Made by a program: the position numbers and the translations under genes. This document shows positions 1 to 12,800 of a stretch of DNA of 64,000 bases, one piece after another. Where the stretch lies: positions 133,701 to 197,700 of the forward strand of contig VWYX01001291.1 in assembly GCA_013396525.1 (NCBI GenBank). The letters run 5' to 3'. Each line of letters begins with the position of its first letter. Position 1 is the stretch's first letter. This DNA is from Chaetorhynchus papuensis (Eukaryota > Chordata > Aves > Passeriformes > Rhipiduridae). A model generated the notes under the pieces. The model searched no databases and was not told the origin of the DNA. It saw only the letters and a program-made list of their open reading frames with translations.

Positions 1-829
1 TGGCCCAGTGTTGCATTAACAGTTGAATAAATTAATGCATTCTCCATTGTTTATTTTACCTCCCAAAGTGTGAAAAAATTGCACCTTTGAACAGTAAACT
101 CTATTGCTGTAACCATCTGTTTGCAGTTTCATTACACACTCCTACCAGAATAACCCTCTCTTTGAAGAGAACATTGATATGGGTTGTAAAAATTACAGTC
201 TATGACCTTAGGTTTTATGTCTCTTGAGGTATCCCTGGTGTGGTCTCCCCTGGTATATGTTAAGGTTTCTTCAAGAAGTACCTTTATGTCTTCCAGCTAA
301 TTTCAGATAAGAAGCCCATGCATCCAAGAGCTGGCTGTCACACAGAGCTCAGCACTGCAGTCTCTTGTTCAAGCCTTAAAATGAGTGTGGTGAGGCCACA
401 GCAACTTCGTCCTGCCCTGCCCAGAGCTGCTGTGTCGGCTGGGGCTGGCACGATGTCCTTCAGTGTAAAGGATGTTTCGTCCCCATGGACTTCACTAGCT
501 CAGTCTTACTTCTGAAACTGTTAATATTGTCAATTAAAGCCAACTAGCAGCACTAGTATTTTGCTTCAGGTAGAATGTTCACTTCTACTACTGTTAAAAA
601 GTCATCAGTCTGTGTATTTTTTGGATGCGTGTTCCACAAAGGCACTAAAGTCAGTTGTTCCTAACTGAAATACTTGAACAGGGAAGTTAAAAACTGAAAA
701 ATGCCATTATTTGTAATCATGATGCTTTTAAAATAAACACTCTGGATAGTTTAGTAATGAAATATTACAAGCTTTGTTTAAAAAGCAAACACTCCCCCCC
801 CTTCCTCTTGAGCTTAAACAGTGGCTTGT

Positions 830-1022
830 TTAAAAAACCCAGTAAAATTCCATAACACTTAAACTCTTTTGAAGTAGTTTTTCAACATCAGCAAGTAATT
901 CTGCAAATTGCTTTTGAAGATGAGGCTTCATTTGCTCCAGCGTGTGCAGTCTCATGGAGTGGATTAGTGGGTGTGGACTGAAATGGTAATTTAGGCTTTT
1001 TTGTGTTCGTGTTTCTCTCTGT
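830..1022 (-). CDS. Coding-like frame of unknown family, possible terminal exon or retrocopy fragment
   Basis: On the minus strand a frame runs from an acceptor-like ttctacag into about 62 codons ending at TAA. It holds an amphipathic helix-like stretch (SMRLHTLEQMKPHLQKQF, AELLADVEKLLQ) and ends MEFYWVF. The periodic Leu, Glu and Lys spacing looks more protein-like than the AT-rich surroundings, but no family was recognised and no upstream exon was found. It lies inside NUDT14 intron 1 on the opposite strand. It could be a decayed retrocopy, an exon of an unrelated antisense gene, or a chance ORF. Confidence 0.25.
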
Positions 1023-2384
1023 AGAACACTCCCTATCAGACACATCTCTGTCCTCTCGGAGTAGCTGTGAGTAGAGCAAGGCTGTTCTGTTTAACAGTCA
1101 CCGCTGAGAACTTGCAATCTGAAAATGACATTACATTCATGTTGACTAATAATTTTTCATTATTAATTTTTCACTTTCATTCTACTAAATAATTTTTTCA
1201 TCAGTTTTTTTTTTTTTTTCTGGAGCAAAAAAGAAACTTTTTCAATTAGGTCGGTTCCCAGAATCAGCCCACACAAATCTCAGTGGTGGGGTAAGGGTAG
1301 AGAAAAGATGTGCAGCTGGAGTAGGAAAAGGGGCAAGCCTGGGTTTTGTTTGACTTGCTCTGTTTTGGGACTGCACCCCAGGACAGAGTGACTTCAACTT
1401 TGCATTTGAATTAGTAGTTAATGTGATAAAATAGCCCAGCATAGACCAGTTCCCTAATACTGATGTATACATTCAAAAGGGAAAAAAAAAAAAGTTGCTC
1501 AACTAATGCAAATTGAAATTATTTTATTGATTTTAATGTTTTTTTAACTGAGTTGCTTGGTTTTATGCCAGCTGAAAGTGCTTGCTTTCATTCTGAAAGA
1601 TAATGTGGAACTTTCTAAGAAGGCTGTAATTATATAAAAAGAAGACAGCATTCTCCTTACTTGCTACAAATCAAACCTTTCAAGTAGACAAAAAAAATTA
1701 TGATAAGTCATTATTCCAAAAGATTTCAGATGCAAAGTAGTCTATTCAGGACAGGGATTTTCTTTTAGATTAAAAAGCTGAATATTAAATATTCTTGAAT
1801 TTTTGACTGTTCATTTGCATTGGGTTTTTTTTTTGTGGATGAAGATTTTTAGATACAGCATGGCAATTCTTTAGCTTCTATAAACAAAAATCCACCCCAC
1901 TGACTCATTAATCCAATAAAATTTTTCAACAGGAAGCAATGAAGCTTTTAAAGTGTATTGAACAGGTATTTTATTATCATTTGGAAAATTTCAGAAGCCC
2001 AAACTTGCTTTAGCTATTTATCTATCTCAGTTTGATTTCTGTTCTTCGTACAGGTTTCACAGCATTGTGGTTATTACCAATGCTTTATTTCTTTAAAAAA
2101 ATTCCAGACTGTATTTTGGGGGTGATTTTTTTTTTAATTGATTCACATAATTTTTGGCATATGCTGAAAATACTATGAAAAATGTTCAGACAGTGCAAGG
2201 TAATTTGGTGTCTAATTGTCTCTGATAGTGAAGTGAAAAGAATAAAGTCCTGAGATTGTCCTGGAAGTGCAGTTTTTGTGGGCACATCTTTGTGGGCACT
2301 GAAAACATTTTGTATTGATTCTATAGAACAGTGAGTTCCAGCGTTAATAATTTAGCTGACAAGAAATGTTTTACTTTAGGTTAT

Positions 2385-2640
2385 CAATCCTCATATGTTG
2401 CCACTGAAAACCGCTACAGATGTGACATCAGGTTCCATTAGGCTAAAAAAAGAAATGTAACCAGGAAACCTCAACTGATAGCAGCACTTCTTCAGTAGTG
2501 AATGGAGAAAAGAAGGGAAAGGTTCCTTTACAGAGGGATGAGGACATAACTTTTATGACTTTACCATCGGGGAAGTCCACTCTGTTTAGCCCAGGATCTG
2601 TGACTCGAGAAGCAGCAGCTAATGCACACCTTCGCTGTTG
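2385..2640 (+). pseudogene. Coding-like segment with frame break, family unknown
   Basis: After an acceptor-like tgttttactttag (near 2379), one frame reads VINPHMLPLKTATDVTSGS and stops just past a run of seven A residues. The next frame continues through a Ser/Thr-rich stretch (ETSTDSSTSSVVNGEKKGK), then EDITFMTLPSGKSTLF and SPGSVTREAAANAHLR. Together the two halves look like one coding stretch of about 85 codons broken by a one-base shift at the A tract near 2444-2452. The product was not recognised. It sits in NUDT14 intron 1 and has no visible poly(A) tail. Confidence 0.25.
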
Positions 2641-5600
2641 TAGAACCATATATTTTTATAAAGCAAAAAGTTCTGAATTACTGAGTTGCTTTTATTGCAA
2701 TTTTATCTCTTGGCAGTTTTCACTGGTCATAAAAAGGTGAATATGGCTGAAAAGCATTAAGCTGAGACCACTTAAGGAAATAAAGGTGGCAGGAGGCAGC
2801 AGGAGCTGGTTGTGTTGAGGCAGATTTTTGTCTTCATGAGTCAGTTACTTGACTCCCCAGGCACACTGCTCATCTGGATTAACCTGACAAAAACCCATCT
2901 AATAAAATGACAAGTTCAGTGTTCTCTTGCTATGAAGGTCTGGGCAACAAGTAGACACTTCAACAGGAGAATGTACGGTGAATTTCCAGATAGAGGCATT
3001 GCTCTGCACTTTGATACTAAGCTGTGTGAATACATTTGTAGATTGGTTGAATGTGAAAATAAGGGCAATAGAAAAACAAGCTTTGCTTTTTTTGAAAGAA
3101 AAGTGTAACCCTCAAACCTTTAAAAAAGTTTTTTGAGTGCAGAAAAAAAGCAAAAAATTGATTATTCCTCTAGGGAGTTTTACTGCTTTGGTCCATGTAA
3201 ATCATTAAACAGGGACCTCACACTGGCTTGGCTTTGCTGACTCTGGTTTAAGACCGTTATTTGCCAATTAATTCTCTTACCTGTTTTTCTGTACCAATGG
3301 TATAATTATTTTATTACATGAAGAATGCTCATTATCCCTTTGCATTAAGGACATTAACTGCTTTTGTGCCTTAGGAGTGTGAAAACAGAGTAAATGGACC
3401 AATAGGGACAGAGGTTTTTTTATAATTGTTTCAACTTCTCCCATTGGATTTTTTCGCAAATATGGAACATTTGCTTCTTGGGTGACTGCTTTAAACCCAA
3501 TCCAGCTGGTAGAGACTGGGGGAATCATGACTGTTGTTTGTCATTTTAACCCTCATAACTTGTGCATGTAGCTTATCTAAATCATAATGTATTTGTCATT
3601 TTTCTTAACGGCCTCTGTTTGTTTACATCAGCTTTTGTCTGAGCTCTAACTGAATTGTAAGATCATTGAACAGGAACTGTTCCCACTACATGTGTTTAGA
3701 GCCTTTCACAATGGGTTGCCAAACCTTATGTTGTCTCTCCTGTAATGTAAACAGAAAGAAGTTAATCATTGTCATGGACGGATTTTTTTTTTCTTTCTCT
3801 TTTAGTGGTATATGTGAAGTTAGTTTGCTTATTTTGGACATATGTCTCCTGCATTATAAGTGATCTGCCTGCATGGCGTGTTACCTTTCTCCTCAAAAAT
3901 ACGTAATACAAGGTACAAAACCTTTTTAGTGAGGTGGTTTTGGTGTAACTTTACAGTTCTTGGCCACTTAGACTTTGTCTGTCCAAGCAGAAGTTTTCTG
4001 TTGATAAACACAGGAGATGACATAAGGCAGTGCCTTTAATTTGGTCACTGTTAAAATTATTAAATACCTGTATAAGGCAAATAATATAGGAGAAGCTTTA
4101 AGTAGATTTTGGGTAAAGGTTGTTTCTCCTTCAGTCATGTGTTGATTGTCCAGAGCTCATTTCAAGGAGTCATTAAATAAGTGACAATCCAATGTAAATT
4201 TTGTTTTGTGGAATAATCTGAACTCCCAACAGAGTAACTACAGGAAATCTGTTACTGTAAACCTGTGTGTGGAGGATTTATTTTATACACCCTTGTGGGA
4301 TGTTGTGAAAAAATCATTACACAGAGTTAAAGGAAGCATTTAAAGCTGTTTTGTGAGTGTTCTTTCACTTGTTACACCAACATGTTTTCAGTTTACTCTT
4401 CAGAATAAAACTTTTAATAAAATCTAAGAAGGATAAGCCTTTAATTGCGCATGTTTAAAACATACATGTAATGCAGTTTGTATGTAGTTCTTTCAGAAGC
4501 TCTCTGTTAATTGTTTTATACATAAGCAAGGCAAACCTCTGTGCAGCTGTAGGACTTGAGCACTGGTTCATTGAGAGGAGACAGATCAATGCCCAGAAAA
4601 ACCTTAGCCTTTTCCCCAGGTAGCCAGCTATGTCACAGTGCTTCTGTATTATGAGAAAGAGTGAATATTTGTTTCAATTCGCCATCTCTGTGTCATTCAT
4701 GGTTTTACAGACTTCTGTGGTGTTAGCCCTTAGCTTGGGTGGTGCTGTACCGAGGTTACCATAAGTTGTGTGGCATGGACTGCAGCACCACTGTCCTTCC
4801 TCTTCCTCACCTTGAAACTCAGTAGCATCTTATAACTGAGGTACCACAGCTCTAGTTCAATTGAATTATTTATAAAAAGGATCTCATTCTTTGGGAAGAT
4901 TCTTGGAATGATCCTAGAGGAAAGGCCTAAACCTCTCTCCCTCTAAAATTTTGTTTAAGTACTTATTTCTTCCATTTGGAAAAGCTGCATCTGCAGGGAA
5001 ATTGTGAGTCCCAGGAGGGCTGTACACCGCAGCCAGACCGAGGGGGTTGGTTTGTTTGAGTTGGGGGATTTTTGAAAGCCCAGGATGGTATCAATCTAAC
5101 AGTGATGAGTACTGGTACCTGTGCAGACACATTACCTCATGTAAGAGCTGGTTCAAGAGCTTCTCAGGTGGCAGACTGCGCATGAGCACTGCCCTCAGGG
5201 AGAAGGAGGAGGAAGGCGTTCAAGCTGCCCCAAAGAAAAGTAGAAACTCCCAGTGACTTGTGTCAGAGCATGTCCAGGGTCTGTCACATGTGGAGCATAC
5301 CCAACGTCACCATACAGTCAGTGCCAGTGAATGTTTCTTTCTGCATCATTAGCACAGCAAGTCCATTTTCTCTTCTTTATTGGCCTGCCTGGACTAAGTC
5401 TTAGGCGAGTTGCTATAGCAAGCAAGAGTTATCCTTTAGGCATTCTGGCAGTGACTTGACCTTGTTGTTCAGATATTATATTGCCTCAGGTGGTGGAGGA
5501 AAGCAAAGGACAGCAATATCCGTGGCACAGTCATCCTTAAGGCATTTTAGCCAGAGGATATGTGGGAAAAGGAATGATATTTTCATAGGCTGCAGACAAG

Positions 5601-8600
5601 TCCAGCTTATCCATAACAGACGGTGTGAAGAGACACCTGCCTGTAGTTATGGCACTGAGCAGGTGCAGGAAGAGTCTTAGGAGAATGATTTCAAGGATGG
5701 TAGCAGGACAGAGAATGTGAAGATCAAGTATGGGTGACATAAACAGCTCTGCACAGGTAGGAGTCACATCTGCTGAACTTGCATCCACTGTCAGCCCTTG
5801 TCTAGCAGAGAGCACCTGGCAGTGCCTGGTTGTCCTGGAATCACTTGAACCAAAATGCATTGAGTCTCCTTGTGCAGGCTGCCAAGCTGGGAGCGAGCTG
5901 CTGTAATTCTGGTTAAGTTATCAATGCCATTACCAAGTCAGTCTTACAGACAAGATGGTCTTGTGACACACTTTGCACATTCAGGTAGTGCAGAAATGGC
6001 TATTTGCTCTTGCTTTTTGGAGTTGAGGGAGGGTTGTGTTTAATTTGGATGCCTTTTTGAGGCACTGTCTTTTGCCACCCTTCAGCTGCCTTTTGTCAAA
6101 GACTTAGAAGAGTGTTCTGGGAAAGCATTGCTGTGTGCTTTCTCTGTTTTTAAATTTTAGAGACAGGTTGCCAGGCAAGATGGACATCTTGTCTGACCTG
6201 GTATGGCTTTCTTATGCAATTAGTACTTATGTAAGTGATCTGTCTTCTGTGTAATGTGAAACGAAGTTGTCTCACATGCTGCCTCTCCTGGAATACAGCT
6301 TTATTAATTTACACATACTATATGCACTAGTTGAGTGTTGCAACATCACAGAACCTGATCACTGAGCACAGAACTAGAGTGTGATTACTTTGTGATTAAA
6401 GATTTACCAAATCGATTATGTGTTACACAAGGTTGTTGCAGTATCAGAACTGCTATTCTGAACAGATTAAAACTGGTATAAAATACTTCTGACATATTTG
6501 TCTTTATAAACATCCCAGGACACATTTCCTGTTTGAAGAATAATTTTTGTAATCTTTCTCAAATGTCATAATTATAATCTTTTCTCCTTCCTGTCATCAG
6601 TGTTTAGATCTCCCAGCAATCAGTTATACTCAGTTCTCACTGCATTGAGAGATACTGATTGTTCCTTACTAGACATTGGAGAATGTACTACTTAAAATAG
6701 TGCAATTATTATGATTATTAAATATGATTATACATATGATTATTAAAATGAAAAATGTTAAGGGCTTGAGAGAGCCTTTGTGTTTCACAAAGGTACTTCT
6801 CTTTTGTGGGAGTCATGTTGACCACTGATACCTTTAATATTCCAGCTATGTGCAACTGTGGTGACAGCAGAGCTTTGTCAAAGACCAGGATATATAGACT
6901 GGAACAGTTTAACAAGTAATCAGAGCCACTTGGCTTTTAAAAGCATGAATCTTGATCAGTTCAGCAAATAATACTTTTGTCTTAAAGATAAGATAGAGAT
7001 ACTACATACAGCTTGATATAGTTGGTTGGAAGCTGGCTGGAATTAATGTTCTGTAAAGTATGTAAAGCAGCATAAGAACCATTGGTAACTGTTTACATGC
7101 TATTAATAATTAGCAACCTTCCTACCAGTCTGTTAGGAAAAGAGCCATGCATTGGGCACAATAGAAACCCAACTCCATACGGTTGGGTTCAAATTACATT
7201 TGACTTCGACAATAGGGCATGAATGGGGCTCATTTGAGTTTCTGCCACTGTAAACAAAGAGATGTTGGAATGCTTCATTTGTTTATTGATTTATTTATTT
7301 GGACAGGTGCAACTAGATCATATGAAATAATTTTTTTATTCAAATATTGGCAGAAAATATCTTAATAAGCATTGTCCAGTCAGAGTATATGATACTAACC
7401 AATGTCTTGACTCAAATTAATTTAGTTTGTGGCTGGTTTTGAATTTGGGTCTTAGACTAATCAAATCATGTTCTAGAGAAAGTGCTTTATCTGGGCTTAT
7501 AAAATAGAAAATACAGATTTTATTTTCTGATTAATTTCTTTTTAGGTACTAAGTTCCTTCTTTTACTTTCTGCTAGAAATTATGTGCATGTCTGGGAGGT
7601 AGATTCTGTTAATGGTAATGGAGCTCATCCATGGGAAGAGGTCATTCAGTTCTGATGGATCCCATCTGTATGAGGATGATTCTCTAGGGTGTAATTTTCC
7701 TCAGCTATTTGAAACCTTCTCCTAAGTGCTCCAAAGCAATCAGGTTCTATAATTTGCAAAATGATGGAAGAAGAAAGAGCCAGGAAGATTGTTGGTGGGA
7801 TGGTATGTTAGAATGCAGTATCTCAGGACTAACAGCCTAAATTAATGCAAGGAGAGACTTGATTCAGGCTTTTTTTGCCCTCTCCATCAGCTAGACACCC
7901 ATACTTCACCAGAGTGGACACTAAAAAGGGAGAATGGATGATGGTAGCACATCCTATAATTTGGAGCAGGGGAAGGTTGAGACTACAGAAACAATATGAA
8001 GTTACATGCAGAAGACAGTACCCTTGGTCCTCAGTTTTCCAATTCTTTTGTGTTCAATGGAAGATTGCTCAGCAATCTGCTAACAAATCCCACAAATACC
8101 TTGCTTACAGGTAGAAAGATTGAGCTGACCTTGCACATTTAATACCTTAAATTATCTTACCATACAACACAGCCCATGTTGCAGCTGTGTGTTCTATCAT
8201 AGTCCTATGGAAGCTGTTCCTCTGTCTCTCACCAGGTGGAATGAATTGGATACACGCTCAGCTTTGGAAGCAATGGCTTTGATATTTCAGTTCACACTGA
8301 GATTTTGCTGTCTTTATTTCTCTTTCAACATTATATTGCATTTAAGCAATGACAGGATTTCTCCTGTAATGCACACATTCGATTCCTGTCAGTGCTAACA
8401 GAAGGTATGTGCAGACACCAATGGAAGCAAGGATTAGAGTTTCTCCTGAGGTGAACAACTGTTTATAATTAGAGTTGTGGGAATGAAGGAAAACCCAGCT
8501 AGCAAGCAAGCAGTCCCTCTTCCAAAAAGCTTGGTAAACTCATAAAGCTCAGGGGCTTAATCTCTGAACCAGAGTGCTTGTTATCTAATCCCCACCAGCT

Positions 8601-9793
8601 GTTGTGTACTTGGTAGCCATGACATCTGTAATAGAGCTGAAGGGCCTGTCTATATTGGTTGGCACCTTTACCCACCAACTGAACTTGATTCTTCTCTCAT
8701 TGCTCACATTTACCTGCTTTAAATCATTAACCAGTTGCTCTGGGTTTGATGATCCATTTAACCATACTTTATAATAGAAGTCAAGTGCTGCTTTTCACAT
8801 TAAGCATATTTTAGGTATGTAGGTCTTCAACAGGTCTCGTTTTTGCGTCGCTAATAAGAAAAAGGTATCAACCACAAGAATTTCTTCTGTTTCATGCTGA
8901 TTCCTAACACAGACTTAAAACTGACCTGGGAGTGAAATCTCTTGAGTTGTATTTGAGCTGAAAAATACCATCACACTTCCAGTAAACAGAGTAAAGAATT
9001 ATGTGCATCTCCATTAACTGGTGTGTATGAATTGCTATAGGTATAGAATGAAAATGTAAGCAAGTGTGTTCATTATAACTGTGGAAGAATGCTTGTTTTC
9101 AGAGATCACTGTCAGCTGTGCTGTAGGGGATATCGTTCTTTTTAAACTGGCAGAGGACAGGAATTGGCCCAGCTTGAGAAAAGCAGCCATTTTATGTCTC
9201 CGAGTTCTTCAGTGAGTGCTGTGACTCAATCCTGCTGTGAGACAGTGCCCTCAGCACCAGTAGCAGTGCAGAGGAACAGCTGCTGTGTTAGAGTGGAGTG
9301 TGACCCCTTCATGTTAGGTGTGGATAAAACTCCTATTTTGAGCCTTGTGAGGGGTTAGAGGGAAGGTGTCCTGTTCCTGGATCCCACATGGGTTTGGTTA
9401 GGAGGTAAGTGCTGAACTATTCTCAAGGTAAGGCCATTTCTGGACATGAAAGAACATATTTGTGGGTTATTTTACTGATTAAAACATAGCTGTTTATAGC
9501 TTCCTGGCATCTTGAATGGTTAGACTGGGCAGCTGAAGTTGGTGCTGGGCCTGAAGACTACAATAAACTTGGGTTAGCTGTTATCATAATATTGTGGGTG
9601 TCAGATTTTGAACTGTCCTGAGACAGTACTCAGTGTCTGTAATACTTACTGTCAAACTCCAGAATACTGGCCTCTTAAATAAAACCAGCTATACTAAATT
9701 TTTGGAGAAATACCTCTTAAGTTTTGTTAAACTTCATTAAAGTAATTTTTCACTTGGAGTTAATTTGACTGATTTTTAATTTTTTTCCCCCAG

Positions 9794-9837
9794 AATGGCA
9801 CTAAGAAGTTCTGGGATTTTATGAGGACACATGACAG
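9794..9837 (+). CDS. NUDT14: NUDT14 coding exon 2
   Basis: This 44-nt exon lies between a pyrimidine-rich acceptor (ttttttcccccag) and the donor CAG|GTAACG. It begins in phase 0 and reads NGTKKFWDFMRTHD, leaving two bases (AG) to be completed by the next exon as Ser. It matches the NGAQKSWDFMKTHD segment of the human protein. Confidence 0.93.
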
Positions 9838-12800
9838 GTAACGGTGGCATCACATTATTTCCCACTGTCTTCATGTTTTGTTTCATACTGTATTCTCTTT
9901 CATTGGTCAAGTGTTGTTGATGTTCTCTTTCCTCCAATTTCCTCTTCAATTCTCACTTCTTGTGTAATACTTGCAGGTGGTTCTCTACTGTTTAAGATGG
10001 AATTAGCAGAAATTTTAAAATCTCCTTGTGGTTTATTATGTTTTCAGTAAGTTTTGTCTGTGCTTGACTATTCATATATTAAGAGTTTTAACACATAATT
10101 TATTATACATTTTAATGATTACATAGAAGATGGAACTGAAAGTTTGGATTGTATGAAATCCACTTTTTTGAGTAGGAATATATTACCTGAAGGAAGAACT
10201 TTCTTCTGTCTTTCCAAATGTATTTCTCTGATCAGGAAAGAAAAGCAATTAACTCCCAGTTTCAAAGATAGTTCATACCAGATTATAACAAATAAGGTAC
10301 ATATTAAACAGACCAAGTCTCAGTGTTATTACAAACTAAAATATTTATATGTCTTTCAAAAAGCATTAATATTTAATCTGTTTGCTGAAAATTCATGTAC
10401 TAGAAGATAAAAATGAAAAGCAAGGGTGACAATATTTTTCCAAGAAAAAGCTTTTCTAAATCTATTAAATGTAAAAAAATGTAGCAAGACACTAAAATAA
10501 ATTGTGACATAACCAGAACCACATCAAGAGATGTGTTTTTTGTGTGCATTAAATAACTAAAATCAGTTGTATTTTGGGAAATTCTTCTCTTTTGGAACCC
10601 TCTAACTCCTTATATGAGTCTTTTTGTGACATGAGTCTTTAGATGTGTGTGGTTACCTGGGAGGGAGATAGAATTCTAGCAACACTTTTTATCTATATAA
10701 AGATTATGAAGGTAAAATTTTCAGGAAGACTGGGAAAGTATTAGCAAGATTAAAAATGCCTGTACTTCTTGAGAATGAGGACAGAAAAGGGAGTGATATT
10801 TCAGTACTGAACTTCACAGTTGCTTTTGGAATTTGCCTGGAAGACAGTTCTGTCTTTGCACTTTGCCTGTCCATATGGGCATGTGCCTCAATTTATGATA
10901 GCAGATACAAAGGCTGAAATCATAACTGATTGCTGGAAATCTAATATATGCCCATTCAAGCAAGTGAATCCAGCCTCAAGTCAGAGTGCTGAGAACATGA
11001 CTTCCAGATGAATTTGTATGACTATTTTTGTTTAAACTTTAGTTTATCACTGTGTAATAATGTGTGAATATATGCAACTAACTGAGTGGGGCAAGTATTA
11101 AAGGATCAGTTTTCCATGAACTTCTTGGGAACAGTATTTCTGAACGACTTTTGTGGACATTTTTAAAATAGTTGAGAACATAACTTTATAAAAAGGCTAC
11201 GGCCACATGTCATGCCAGTCATCTCTGGTCACATAACATTTGTTAGCTTCAGATGTACAACAGCTGCCACCCGAACTTATTAGTGACTACTGTTGAACTG
11301 CAGAATGTCTAACACTCTTTCACAAGGAAATTCATTGCAGCTTCTGACACCAAAGGTAGTAATGTGAACTTTCTGCATAGGAAGTCCATGGGTTTACGTT
11401 AATTTTATTTGTGAATAGGAAGGTGATTATTATCCAATACATTAGTCAGATTCAAAATCCCATATAATGCATTAAAGCCTTACATTTTGCTGCATATTAA
11501 TAGCTGTGATGCTTGTTATATGGAAAAGTCATGTTAACTAGTTGCTGAAGATTATAGAGAAATTCATACTGAGAGAGCTCTTAGAGGTTCATTGCTGTTA
11601 AGGAAGGATAAATATTGAAGAAGAGGAGAGGTTTCTGGGATATACGTCCTGTTGGTCAGGATTTCCTAGTGTGTATGTCTGCTTGAGCAAGATTGTAGAT
11701 GTTTTCCAGAATTAAGGTCCCTTTTCCATAACACTTTTTCATAAGTGTTCATAACGTACTACTTATGAAAATGCTCTAAGACTGTTAAATGCAACAAGAT
11801 TTTATAATAGGTCTGTTTACCTGAACTGAGTATATTGGAATTCCAGATCAGTAAAGAACACGTGTCTATATTGTATATTTACATAGAATTGATATGTATA
11901 ATAAATTTAGTGATGATGAATAAAAAATCAACTGTGTAATCATACAAAACCAGACACTGGGCCTAACCCATGTCTTTATTTGTCATCCTCTTTCAGCAGC
12001 ACAAGTAAACATGCTTAAGATCGACTTCCTTGCTGTGCAATAGTGAGCTGAGAGCTTGTGTGCTGGGTTCCTTTGGGACCCCAGTGTTATGTCTCATTTC
12101 AAATTAGGTCAATATAAGCCAATATTGAATATATTTGTATCAGAAGATACAGAAAAATATTTACCAAGAGAGATGAAGTTATTGTTGTATAAATGTATCC
12201 TTTCCAACTGTTCAGATGAACAGCTGATTAAATTATACAAAGACAACATGAGGACTGCAGTAGTCACTTCATTTGCCTTAGGTGTGAATCATCTTTTAAA
12301 ATCTCACTATATATTGCAGTAGGGCAAGGTCATTTAACTGTATGCAGGCTGGTGTAACTCTAGCACAAGTTAAAATAGCAGAATTTGTATTACTTTTCTT
12401 TTCTGTTCCATTCCATTATTGCAGATCTGGCCATGAGTCTACAGTATGTGGTTCCTGGGCTTTCTTAAGGTCAAATTTCATTTAGAACTAGAGTATCAGT
12501 CCTGAAGTCACCTCTGTAATTTATGCTGAAGAAATAATTGCTTATTCCCAATCCCTTCCAGCCATTTAAAGACAAAAATAGTTATGTGAAATTTATTACT
12601 GGTCACACAGTAAACTGTGGCCAAGGCAAACCTTCAGAACCTCTGCTGTCAAAAGTCAACTGAGTGTCAGGATAGACAAAAGAAGCAGCACTTCTTACCA
12701 TATTTAGGTTTAAATTGTAACAGAAGAAAGGTCCAGGACACAAGGACATACCCATGGACAGTAGTTTGGTCCTGGAATGCTTCTCCCAGAGAGACAGAGG

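Larger units (their letters stand above)
1..9793 (+). other. NUDT14 intron 1 (partial), AT-rich
   Basis: No NUDT14 coding exon was recognised left of 9794, and the first exon is expected upstream of the window. The stretch is AT-rich with short homopolymers. It also holds two coding-like frames of unknown identity, at 830-1019 (minus) and about 2385-2640 (plus), which are listed separately. Otherwise nothing recognisable is seen. Confidence 0.75.

Noticed and set aside
3277..3528. 83-codon minus ORF in intron 1
   Set aside because: No recognised domain, no acceptor or poly(A) context. Treated as chance.
1..9793. Search for NUDT14 exon 1 (MERIE-type start and HYRQ end)
   Set aside because: No matching frame next to a splice donor was found, so the exon is inferred to lie left of the window.
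12056..12322. 88-codon plus ORF with KLGQYKPILNIFVSEDTE
   Set aside because: It looks mildly protein-like but matches no family I recognise, has no splice or tail signals and sits in a 14-kb AT-rich intron. Chance is adequate.
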